Assembly: GCA_016703105.1 (NCBI GenBank)
Contig: JADJCS010000020.1
Coordinates: 317,496-381,495 of the forward strand
DNA from: Flavobacteriales bacterium
Lineage (GTDB): Bacteria > Bacteroidota > Bacteroidia > Flavobacteriales_F > PHOS-HE28
Direction of reading: 5' to 3'
DNA: 64,000 bases
In this document: positions 37,554 to 47,191 of the stretch, in pieces
Layout of the letters: each line of letters opens with the position of its first letter
How positions within the stretch are numbered: the first letter of the stretch is position 1
Made by a program: the position numbers and the translations under genes
Notes under the pieces: model-generated
Database searches by the model: none
Seen by the model: only the letters and a program-made list of their open reading frames with translations
What the model was told of the DNA's origin: nothing

Positions 37554-38651
37554 ATGCCCATCACCCAGGAAGCCATCCACGCCGCGCTTTCGCGCATCAT
37601 CGAGCCCGATCTGAAGAAGGACATCGTCGCGCTCGACCTCGTGCGCGAAGTCGTGATCGATGAGAACACCGTACATGTGCATGTAGAGGTGAGCAATCCT
37701 GCCATGCACAGCCGCAAGCGCATGGAGGAGGCCGTGGTCTTCAACCTGCAACAGGCCCTGGGCAAGGAGGTGAAGGTGGTGGTGAACGTGACTCCGCTGA
37801 GCGGTGAGCGCGGCACCCTGCGCAAAGTGCTGCCGCATGTGAAGCATATCGTGGCCGTGGCCAGTGGCAAGGGCGGAGTGGGCAAGAGCACGGTGACGGC
37901 CAATCTGGCTGCCGGTCTCGCCCAGCGCGGCTGGAAGGTAGGCCTGGTGGACGCCGACATCCACGGCCCCAGCATGCCGCTGATGTTCGATGTGGTGCAT
38001 GAGCGGCCTCGAACCCGCGATGTGGATGGCAAGGCGATGATCGTGCCGGTGGAGAGCCATGGCGTCAAATTGCTCAGCATCGGTTTCTTCGCCGCGCAGG
38101 ACCAGGCCATCGTATGGCGCGGGCCCATGGCCAGCAAGGCGCTCGAACAGCTCTTCAAGGACGCGGATTGGGGCGAGTTAGATCTGCTGCTCGTGGATCT
38201 TCCGCCCGGCACCGGCGATATCCACCTCTCCCTGGTGCAGGCCGTGCCGCTCACTGGAGCCATCATCGTGAGCACGCCGCAACCTGTGGCACTCGCCGAT
38301 GCGCGCAAGGGCGTCGGCATGTTCCGCCTGCCCAGTGTGAACGTGCCTGTGTTGGGCATCGTGGAGAACATGGCCTGGTTCACGCCCGAGGAACTGCCGG
38401 AGAACAAGTACTACATCTTCGGCAAAGGCGGTGCGCGCGCGCTGGCGGAAGAACTGCAAGTGCCTTTCCTGGGAGAAGTACCGCTGGTGCAGAGCATCCG
38501 CGAAGCGGGCGATGTAGGTCGCCCCGCCGTGTTGCAAGGAAATACGCCTTCGGCCAAGGCTTTCAACGACCTTTGCACCGCATTGCAGCAGCGCCTCACC
38601 CAACCGATCCTGCCTTTGGCAGCGAAACCCGAGGCCAGCGCTAGTGCCTGA
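37554..38651 (+). CDS. mrp: Mrp/ApbC-type iron-sulfur carrier ATPase
   Basis: 365 residues. N-terminal MIP18/DUF59 domain (~1-90; ISRIIEPDLKKDIVALDLV is close to its start). Deviant Walker A SGKGGVGKST at ~104-113, DADIHGPSMP at ~135, Walker B-like LLLVDLPPGTGD at ~213. Mrp proteins store and transfer [4Fe-4S] clusters to target enzymes. The usual CxxC that follows the ENM motif is missing here: ENMAWFTPEELPENKYYIFG has no cysteine. The downstream NifU-like gene, 4 bp after its stop, has a CxxC and could supply the cluster ligands; the next operon encodes Fe-S enzyme korAB. Confidence 0.92.
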   Translation: MPITQEAIHAALSRIIEPDLKKDIVALDLVREVVIDENTVHVHVEVSNPAMHSRKRMEEAVVFNLQQALGKEVKVVVNVTPLSGERGTLRKVLPHVKHIVAVASGKGGVGKSTVTANLAAGLAQRGWKVGLVDADIHGPSMPLMFDVVHERPRTRDVDGKAMIVPVESHGVKLLSIGFFAAQDQAIVWRGPMASKALEQLFKDADWGELDLLLVDLPPGTGDIHLSLVQAVPLTGAIIVSTPQPVALADARKGVGMFRLPSVNVPVLGIVENMAWFTPEELPENKYYIFGKGGARALAEELQVPFLGEVPLVQSIREAGDVGRPAVLQGNTPSAKAFNDLCTALQQRLTQPILPLAAKPEASASA

Positions 38652-38655
38652 AAGC

Positions 38656-38919
38656 ATGCCACGCCGCGAGCACCACGCCACTGAGGAACGCATCCGTGCG
38701 GCCCTGACCGAACTGCGGCCCTTCCTGGAGGCCGATGGCGGCGATATCACCCTGGAAGAGGTGACCGAGGAAGGTGTCGCCCGCGTCCGGCTCCACGGTG
38801 CATGCCGCAGTTGCAGCATGATCCCCATGACCATGAAGGCGGGAGTGGAGGAGGCCATCAAGCGTGTGGCACCCTCGATCGTGCGGGTGGAGGCGGTGAA
38901 CATCGGGGTGGTGGCCTAA
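38656..38919 (+). CDS. NifU-like C-terminal-domain Fe-S scaffold
   Basis: 87 residues from the ATG at 38656; a GTG at 38644 overlapping the mrp stop would add four residues. The whole protein is the NifU C-terminal domain: LRPFLEADGGDITLEEV at the start and the cluster-binding Cys pair in GACRSCSMI (~50). It assembles or carries a [4Fe-4S] cluster bridging a dimer. The tight coupling to mrp suggests one Fe-S delivery unit, probably serving the oxidoreductase downstream. Confidence 0.9.
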   Translation: MPRREHHATEERIRAALTELRPFLEADGGDITLEEVTEEGVARVRLHGACRSCSMIPMTMKAGVEEAIKRVAPSIVRVEAVNIGVVA

Positions 38920-38966
38920 GGCGCTCCGCAGAACGTTCCGCATTCATAGCGCGGCACTCGGCCTGC

Positions 38967-38974
38967 TACCTTCG
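38967..38974 (+). promoter_or_regulatory. -7-like promoter element of korAB
   Basis: TACCTTCG, 12 nt before the ATG at 38987; two positions are looser than TAnnTTTG. Confidence 0.4.
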
Positions 38975-38986
38975 CATCCTATTTCA

Positions 38987-40890
<1,904 letters not shown>

Positions 40891-40894
<4 letters not shown>

Positions 40895-41925
40895 GCACGG
40901 TGAACGGCACGATCACGACCCCGGAGAAGATCGACTTCTCTTCGGATCAGGAGATCCGATGGTGCCCGGGCTGCGGCGACTACAGCATCCTGAAGCAAGT
41001 GCAGACGCTGCTCGAACAGAGCGGCAGGAGGAAAGAGGACGTGGTCTTCATCAGTGGTATCGGCTGCTCCTCGCGCTTCCCCTACTACCTCGATACCTAT
41101 GGTCTTCACGGCATCCATGGCCGCGCACCCGCGATCGTCAGTGGCCTGCGCAGCGTGCGCCCCGAGTTGAGCGTATGGATGATCACCGGCGATGGGGACG
41201 CATTGAGCATCGGCGGCAACCACATCATCCACCTGCTGCGCCGCAACGTGGACGTGAACGTGCTGCTCTTCAACAACGAGATCTACGGTCTCACGAAAGG
41301 ACAGTACTCGCCGACCAGTCCCGAAGGTGCGGTGACGCGCAGCACGCCGATGGGCAGCACGGACCATCCGTTCAATCCGCTCGCACTGGTGAAAGGTGCG
41401 GATGGAACATTCATCGCCCGTAGCATGGACCGCGACCCGAAGCACATGCGGGAGGTGCTCGCCCGCGCCGATGCGCATCGTGGCACCAGCTTGATCGAGA
41501 TCTACCAGAACTGCAACGTCTTCAACGACGGAGCTTTCGAGATCCTCACCGAGAAGGCGACGAAGCCGCTGCACACCCTGTTCGTGGAGCATGGCAAGCC
41601 GCTCACTTTCGCCAACGGCACGCGCGGCATCAAGCTGAACGGCATGACACCCGTGATCGTGGACACCTACGCCGGTGGCACCAGCCTCGATGATCTCTGG
41701 ATCCACGATGAACGGGACCCTTACAAAGCGAGCATCCTTGTGCGACTCTTCGACGACCCACGCTTGGAAGGTGCGATGCCCCGGCCCTTCGGTGTGTTCT
41801 ACGTGAATGATCGTCCCACGCACGAAGCGAAGCTTACCGCGCAGGTGGCGCTGGCGAAAGAGCGGAAGGGCGTTGGTGATCTTGACGCGCTGCTCAAGGG
41901 CCAGCATACGTGGACGATCGGGTGA
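40891..41925 (+). CDS. korB: 2-oxoglutarate:ferredoxin oxidoreductase, beta subunit
   Basis: 344 residues. Cluster-ligand motif IRWCPGCGDYSIL at ~22-34, ISGIGCSSRFPYYLDTYG at ~54, and the thiamine-diphosphate motif TGDGDALSIGGNH at ~98-110 followed by NNEIYGLTKGQYSPTS (~130). Only part of the Fe-S ligands of PFOR enzymes is present, as usual for KorB. Works as a complex with KorA in the cytoplasm. The ATGA overlap implies equal expression. No terminator is obvious after the gene, where 8 bp separate it from the convergent small gene. Confidence 0.93.
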
Positions 41926-41933
41926 TCGAACCG

Positions 41934-42416
41934 CTAGACCAAGGCTGGTGTACCTGGTCGCACACCGCTTTTTGCCTGTGTGGTCGGTGACATTCCCGCC
42001 GTTGCAGGACCTGGGAGCAGATGTGCAAGACCGGCCACATGGAGAGCCGAACGAAGTTGGAACGGATCGTTCTGTACTATCGGCCGGAAGGACCCACGCG
42101 GTCCACCATGTGCCACGGAGATCATGGGCTGAAGTCCGATCATGTGCAGGTCCTTCACAGCCGTGTAGGCGAGTTCGATGATCTCATGGTCGGGTGGGGC
42201 GGCTCGGAAGAACCATCGAGCCGCCTTGCTGCATGTACAGAGAACAGTATGCTCATCGGCGGCCAGTTTGTCGAAACGCAAGCGGATACCATGGCGCCGC
42301 CGCAGCCACTTTTCCTGCTCGTGCAAATGGCGGACGAAGTCCACCGGCACGGATGTGCCTACCGTCGGTTGACGCTTCTTCACTTCGACCGTGCCGTTCA
42401 TTCCTTCCCGTTCCAT
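41934..42416 (-). CDS. Hypothetical protein, unknown family
   Basis: 160 residues from the ATG at 42416, preceded by AGGAACGACGA; a much longer upstream extension in frame is only the shadow of the neighbouring membrane-protein gene. The first ~115 residues have the codon use of the genome and look like real protein (VDFVRHLHEQEKWLRRRHG, ADEHTVLCTCSKAARWFF, HEIIELAYTAVKDLHMIG). The last ~45 residues (LLPGPATAGMSPTTQ) look unlike coding sequence, so a frameshift or truncation near 42060 is possible. No domain recognised. The plus-strand ORF here is the weaker alternative. Confidence 0.45.
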   Translation of the reverse strand: MEREGMNGTVEVKKRQPTVGTSVPVDFVRHLHEQEKWLRRRHGIRLRFDKLAADEHTVLCTCSKAARWFFRAAPPDHEIIELAYTAVKDLHMIGLQPMISVAHGGPRGSFRPIVQNDPFQLRSALHVAGLAHLLPGPATAGMSPTTQAKSGVRPGTPALV

Positions 42417-42487
42417 TCGTCGTTCCTTGCTCAGATCGTGGGCCACGGGCGGGCGGGCCCTCGTATTGTTCGTAAGTGCTGCCCGGA

Positions 42488-42907
42488 TCAATGATGCGCA
42501 GGTGGACCCATGGCCAGCCATTCCAAGTAGTGGTCCACCAACCGAAGCACCCCGAACACCACGAACAGCATTTGTAGCAGTACTTCCACGGTCCACAGAT
42601 CCTCCTGCGCGCGGACCAGGGAGGCGTCGACCGCTACCAGGCTTCCGCTCACGGCCTCCAGGTCCGCGCGGGAACGCAAAGTGCGCGCGTGTCCCTGCGC
42701 CCGGCTCTCCTGCTTCTTGGCCCGCAGCCAGGCAATGGCGAAAAGCACGAACCAAAGGCTCACCGCAACGCGGTCGAACTCCCGCACGAAAGCACCCGAC
42801 GAGCGATCGGTGCTGAGGAAGAAGGTCAACAGCGCGACCAGTGGTGGCCCGGCGATCACGGAGACGAACGCCCAGGGGCGCCAGCCTCTTCGTTGCTTGT
42901 TGCTCAT
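42488..42907 (-). CDS. Small membrane protein of unknown function
   Basis: 139 residues from the ATG at 42907. Three hydrophobic segments: AFVSVIAGPPLVALLTFFL (~13-31), VAVSLWFVLFAIAWL (~47-61) and EVLLQMLFVVFGVLRLVDHYL (~109-129), with a charged stretch between the second and third. An alternative start at 43093, overlapping the TGA of a small upstream ORF as ATGA, would add 62 residues including CACCKE and other cysteines. Codon use supports coding. No family recognised. Followed on the same strand, after 71 bp, by the hypothetical gene at 41934-42416. Confidence 0.6.
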   Translation of the reverse strand: MSNKQRRGWRPWAFVSVIAGPPLVALLTFFLSTDRSSGAFVREFDRVAVSLWFVLFAIAWLRAKKQESRAQGHARTLRSRADLEAVSGSLVAVDASLVRAQEDLWTVEVLLQMLFVVFGVLRLVDHYLEWLAMGPPAHH

Positions 42908-43489
42908 GCGATCGGAGTGGAAGAGAGGAAGCTCCTTGCAACACGCGCACCTCGTTCCGTCCGAACGGTTGTCGAAGCAGGACTTATCCGGCGCTGCCGG
43001 TGATAGGGTCAGGGCCAAACGTTGGCCACCGCATGCGCCATACACTTTGCCACAGGGGAAGGAACGGAGCGGATCGGGGAGGGACTTCCTCATGCCTCCC
43101 CCTGCCTCCCCTGACACCATCGGCACAAAGACGCGCCAGGAGCCGGTGCGGCCGCGCCTGCCAGCTCGCACCTGGGGCCCGGCGGCTTGGCGAACACTCG
43201 TTCGCACATGGAGAAGCGGATCTGGTGGAAGCTGCCCGCACCACCGCGAAGGAGGATAGCTCCAACAGCGGCAAGCACGAGGATGCCAAGTAAGGTTGTC
43301 ACGCCACGTCAGGTAGTTCCCGCAGGTGATATATGACCACCTGTGGGCCGTGCGCGATCGCATCGGTGCGCAACGTGTCGATATCGATGCGCACAAGAAC
43401 AGGCCTGCTGCGCCTCCGGTGAAGGAGGGGACCCGATGCTCATGGGCGATGAGCCCGTTGGACCATTGCCCCGTGGTGTTCCGGTAGCA
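42908..43489. other. About 580 bp without a firmly supported gene
   Basis: Between the small membrane-protein gene and nhaA. It contains one weak small ORF (43090-43302, minus), a C-rich stretch near 43096-43122, and a hairpin at 43318-43346 (CCCGCAGGTG, loop ATATATGAC, CACCTGTGGG). Nothing else is recognisable; an unread or degraded gene is possible. Confidence 0.5.
43090..43302 (-). CDS. Possible small single-helix membrane protein
   Basis: 70 residues from a GTG start: TTLLGILVLAAVGAILLRG is a good transmembrane helix, followed by a Cys-containing tail (MCERVFAK, SLCRWCQG). Its TGA overlaps an ATG (43093) in frame with the next membrane-protein gene, the same ATGA coupling used by confirmed gene pairs in this window. 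No homology recognised; may be spurious. Confidence 0.3.
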   Translation of the reverse strand: MTTLLGILVLAAVGAILLRGGAGSFHQIRFSMCERVFAKPPGPRCELAGAAAPAPGASLCRWCQGRQGEA

Positions 43490-44650
43490 CTAGTTCGGCG
43501 CGGCGTCGGCCGAACTCGACCCTTTCAACGAGAGCATCAACCAGAGCGCACCGAGCATTGCCGCCGCCACGGAGGACAGGAGGATCGCCGTTTTGGCTTG
43601 CACGATCATGCCTTCCTCATCGAAGGCCAGCAAGGTGATGAAGATGCTCATGGTGAATCCGATACCCGCCAAAAACCCCACGCCGATCAGGTCCCGGAAG
43701 CGGGTGCCCTCCGGCAAAGCGCACCAACCCAAAGCGATCGCACCTCCGCTGAAGAGCGCGATACCCAGTGGCTTCCCCACCACCAACCCGAAGAAGATGC
43801 CCAAGCTGCCAACGGATGAGAGTGCGGATAACGAGTTCGGCGCCAACAGAACGCAGGTGTTCGCCAAAGCGAAGAGCGGCATGATGACGAAGGCCACTGG
43901 CTTGTGCAATCCGTGCTGCAGCCCGAACGAGGGACTTCGTTCGCCGCCATCGCCGAAAGGGATCGCGAAGGCCAGCAATACACCCGAGATGGTGGCATGG
44001 ACCCCCGAGCGCATCATTAGGTACCACAGCACTACCCCGAGCGGCAGGTAGATGGCCAGTCGCATCACTTTCAACCGGTTCAACAGGCCCAACACGCCGA
44101 AGAGCCCCATGGCGCCACCGAGAAAGGCCCAGTTCAGGTCGTGCGAGTAGAAGATGGCGATGGTTAGGATCGCCCCAAGGTCGTCCATCACGGCGAGGGC
44201 GGTGAGGAAGATCTTCAACGCCAGTGGCACACGATCCCCTAGCAAGGCTAGCACACCGATGGCGAAGGCGATGTCCGTGGCCATGGGAATGCCCGCACCG
44301 TCCGCTGTTGGTGTGCCATGGTTCAGCAGCGCATATATGCCAGCGGGCACGAGCATTCCACCCACCGCGGCCAAGGCAGGCAGCATCGCCTGCTTGGGTC
44401 CGCTCAGTTCGCCGATGTAGAGCTCGCGTTCCAGTTCCAGGCCCACCATCAGAAAGAACACCGTCATCAAGCCATCGTTGATCCAGAACTCCAGGGGCCG
44501 CCCGCCGAGGTCCGTGTGCCAGATATCCACATAGTGCGCACCCCACGCGGAGTTGGTGAGCAAGAGCGAAACCGCCGCGCACAGCACCAGGAGCAGGCCA
44601 CCGACCTTCTCGCTGGAAAAGAGGTCCTGGAAGAGTTGGGTGGCGCGCAT
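43490..44650 (-). CDS. nhaA: Na+/H+ antiporter NhaA
   Basis: 386 residues from the ATG at 44650; the 14-residue upstream extension is unlikely. About eleven helices. Hallmarks: EFWINDGLMTVFFLMVGLEL-type helix at ~54, the ion-binding TALAVMDDLGAI with the adjacent Asp pair at ~150, the ATDIAFAIGVLALLGDRVP helix at ~125, and GVGFLAGIGFTMSIFI at ~335. It exchanges Na+ for H+ across the inner membrane for pH and sodium homeostasis. Length fits the family. The palindromic element at 44.74-44.90 kb lies upstream, so it is separated from tamL. No NhaR-type regulator or Na-riboswitch is evident. Confidence 0.95.
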   Translation of the reverse strand: MRATQLFQDLFSSEKVGGLLLVLCAAVSLLLTNSAWGAHYVDIWHTDLGGRPLEFWINDGLMTVFFLMVGLELERELYIGELSGPKQAMLPALAAVGGMLVPAGIYALLNHGTPTADGAGIPMATDIAFAIGVLALLGDRVPLALKIFLTALAVMDDLGAILTIAIFYSHDLNWAFLGGAMGLFGVLGLLNRLKVMRLAIYLPLGVVLWYLMMRSGVHATISGVLLAFAIPFGDGGERSPSFGLQHGLHKPVAFVIMPLFALANTCVLLAPNSLSALSSVGSLGIFFGLVVGKPLGIALFSGGAIALGWCALPEGTRFRDLIGVGFLAGIGFTMSIFITLLAFDEEGMIVQAKTAILLSSVAAAMLGALWLMLSLKGSSSADAAPN

Positions 44651-44743
44651 GCTTGCGCGAACATAGCGCAGGCGCGCGCACGGTCCATGCACGGATCATT
44701 TCGCCGAGGGCGCGAAGTTCCCGTAGGGTCGGTGGGGAGTAAC

Positions 44744-44902
44744 ACCGTTTCTCCGTACAGAGGCGTCCAAAGATGCGCCGGTATTTTTTCGCAGGGCGAT
44801 CCGAGGAGGTCGTTGCGTAGCGGTGCCTGCGGGACGAACTGCTCGGAGAAGGCATGCGGAAAAAGAGCAAGCCGATCGGATGCCTCTGTACTGCGAAATG
44901 GT
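44744..44902. repeat. Palindromic intergenic element, copy 2
   Basis: 25-nt inverted arms (44744-44768 and 44878-44902) match at 21 of 25 positions, including GTACAGAGGC. The core has TTTTTTCGCAGGGCGATCCG and GGTCGTTGCGTAG, near identical to copy 1, and GCATGCGGAAAAAG on the far side in both. The right outer arm ends TGCGAAATGGT, the complement of the left arm of copy 1. It lies between nhaA and tamL, 27 bp after the tamL stop. Confidence 0.75.
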
Positions 44903-44929
44903 AGAAGATCGCCTGTGATCGGTCCGGCC

Positions 44930-47191
44930 CTAGAAAGGGTAGCCGATCGCGATATTGAACACCACGTTTGCGAAGATCCTCGGGTTCAGATCATCGAAGA
45001 CCCAACGATCGTCGGCGGGCCGGGACGGTTCGCGCAGGGGCGTGGCCAGGTCCAGCCGCACCACGATCACTTCCGGGTCGAAGCGTAGACCAACGCCGGC
45101 ACCCACGGCCAGTTCGGACAGCGCATGCTCCCATTCAAAATTGCCGCCAGGACGCTGTGGATCGTCGTGTACCAACCAGATGTTGCCCGCATCGCCGAAC
45201 ACGGCTCCTTTGAAGAAACCGGCGATGGTGAAGCGGTATTCGATGTTCGCCTCGAAACGGATATCGCCGGTCTGATCGATGAGGAGCCCATTGCTCACAT
45301 CGGGCGTATACGCCCCGGGCCCCACCGAGCGGGCGCGGAACGCACGAACGCTGTTCGTACCCCCCACGAAGAACTGCTTGACATAGGGCACCACGTCCGA
45401 GTTGCCATAGGGCAGTGCGATGCCGGCCAGCAAACGCGCCACGATGCGATCGCCATGCGTGCCCATGCGGCTGTTGTAGCGCAGTTCCGGGCGGAAGCGG
45501 ACGAACTGCGAGAAGCGGCGATCGAAGAGCAGGTCGCCCCCCTCCGGCCGGGGGCCGCCCAACCGGTAAATGCCGTTGAGCAAGTTGCCGCTCTCATCGA
45601 AGCCGATGCTCGCGAGCAGGTAGCCCGATGCGCTGTTGCGCTGTCGCGTGGTGATGGTGTAGGTGTAGCCGAACCCCAGGATGAACTGTTCCTCGAAGCT
45701 CCGCTTCACGGCCTCGTTGGTATCCAGGAAGGCGGTGAACTCGTCGCTGCTGTAGTACAACGAATTGTAGCTCATGTCGAGCACGCGGGCATCATGCCAT
45801 ACGCGCGGGTTCTGGCGCCATACGTAACCGAAGGAGGTGTTGAAGGACTCCAGCCCATAGAGGCCCACACGCCGGAATAGACCGTAGCCGAGCTCAGCAC
45901 GCGTGGTAGGTGCCGAACTGCTCACGGAGCGCAGCGACCGGAACGGCACGATCCGGGGGATCTTCAGCGCGAGCTTCACACCGATCTCGTACGCATTGGT
46001 CCCTTTGTTCGCCCCGGCCACCTGCGTCTCGAACCGCCCGTTCACATCGGCGGTGAAGGTTTCCGCCCCGCGGAAAAGGTCGCGGTCCTTGAATCCGACA
46101 CGCAGCCCCGGGCCCGCGAAATTGTTGCTCTTACTGATGGCGTTCAGTTCGGAGAACAACGACCATCGTTTCTGCGGGACCAGGAGCACATCCGCGTGCA
46201 ACACACCGACCTGGAGCGTATCCTCCATGAAGTTCACTCGTACGCTTTTGAACACCCCGTAGCTGCTTAAGTATTGCGTGGTGTTGTCCGCCCGGCGGGC
46301 CGAATAGAACTGCCCCGGACGCAGGGATACGCCGCGCACGATGGTGGAGGGTCGGTAGTTGTTCAGGTAGTTGATATAGATGGTGCTGTCCACCAGTACA
46401 CTGTCGTTGGGCGGTAGCAGGTCATCGTGATCGCCATGCACGCGCACTTCGCCAAGGGTGTAACGCTGTCGCGCCTTCGGCTTCGTGGCGGATCTCACGC
46501 GCAACCGGATGTCCATTTCGTGGTCACCCACGGAAGTGTCCGCCGCGAACACCAGGTCATCGTCCTTCATGTAGTACCATCCTGCATTGCGCAGCTGCGC
46601 TACCACCCGGGAGCGTTCAGCGTCCAGCACGGTCAGGTCGTACAGTTGACCAGGATACAAGGGCGAGCGTTCGGCCGCGCCAGCGATGCGTGCGCTCAGG
46701 GTATCGGTACTATCCGCATAGGTGATCGTGCGGAGCCGGTGGGGTGTGCGCGCGGTTATGAAGAACACCACCCGCGCTCTGCGACCAGAGGTCTTCTCCT
46801 CATAACGGCTGCTGGCCGCGAAGTAGCCATGGTTGTTCATGCGGTTCTCGAAGGCCGCGTTGATGTCCTTGAGGGGAACATCGGCGATGTAGACCGGTGC
46901 GGACCCGATCTTGTTCTTCAGCAGATTGCGCAGGCCTTTGGGTTTACGCGGTTCCTTGATGGCGTTGTGCAAGGCGACCGTGGGCCGCAGCCCCAGGATG
47001 CTGTTGTTCGGCGCTGGTCGCACCACTTTCTCGAGTTCGTGGGTGATGCGTTTCCGATGCTCCACGGGTGCTTGTTCCCACTCCACATCGAAGCCCGCGA
47101 ACAAGGGTCGTTCGGGGGTGGCGTGCTTCAGCCCGGTGCAGGAGACCAGGACGATCGCGGCGATCGCGGCAGGAAGCGTTGCGGCTCTCAT
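44930..47191 (-). CDS. tamL: TamL: lipid-anchored BamA/TamA-family outer-membrane protein
   Basis: 753 residues. The lipobox VLVSC at ~14-18 makes it a lipoprotein, the distinguishing feature of the Bacteroidota TamL form. POTRA-like modules occupy ~75-390 (PVYIADVPLKDINAAFENRMNNHGYF). The C-terminal BamA-type 16-strand barrel (~400-753) has the lid-lock-like region FVGGTNSVRAFRARSVGPG (~625) and ends in F (NIAIGYPF). With TamB it helps insert or feed outer-membrane proteins or lipids. Its ATG overlaps the tamB TGA (4 bp), so the two are translationally coupled. Confidence 0.9.
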   Translation of the reverse strand: MRAATLPAAIAAIVLVSCTGLKHATPERPLFAGFDVEWEQAPVEHRKRITHELEKVVRPAPNNSILGLRPTVALHNAIKEPRKPKGLRNLLKNKIGSAPVYIADVPLKDINAAFENRMNNHGYFAASSRYEEKTSGRRARVVFFITARTPHRLRTITYADSTDTLSARIAGAAERSPLYPGQLYDLTVLDAERSRVVAQLRNAGWYYMKDDDLVFAADTSVGDHEMDIRLRVRSATKPKARQRYTLGEVRVHGDHDDLLPPNDSVLVDSTIYINYLNNYRPSTIVRGVSLRPGQFYSARRADNTTQYLSSYGVFKSVRVNFMEDTLQVGVLHADVLLVPQKRWSLFSELNAISKSNNFAGPGLRVGFKDRDLFRGAETFTADVNGRFETQVAGANKGTNAYEIGVKLALKIPRIVPFRSLRSVSSSAPTTRAELGYGLFRRVGLYGLESFNTSFGYVWRQNPRVWHDARVLDMSYNSLYYSSDEFTAFLDTNEAVKRSFEEQFILGFGYTYTITTRQRNSASGYLLASIGFDESGNLLNGIYRLGGPRPEGGDLLFDRRFSQFVRFRPELRYNSRMGTHGDRIVARLLAGIALPYGNSDVVPYVKQFFVGGTNSVRAFRARSVGPGAYTPDVSNGLLIDQTGDIRFEANIEYRFTIAGFFKGAVFGDAGNIWLVHDDPQRPGGNFEWEHALSELAVGAGVGLRFDPEVIVVRLDLATPLREPSRPADDRWVFDDLNPRIFANVVFNIAIGYPF

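Noticed and set aside
42417..42950. N-terminal extension of the hypothetical gene at 41934-42416 (to 338 codons)
   Set aside because: The upstream half is the shadow of the membrane-protein gene at 42488-42907 and has Arg/Gly-rich non-protein composition.
43617..44870. 417-codon minus-strand ORF overlapping nhaA
   Set aside because: A different frame of the same strand as nhaA; nhaA has all family motifs, the alternative has none.
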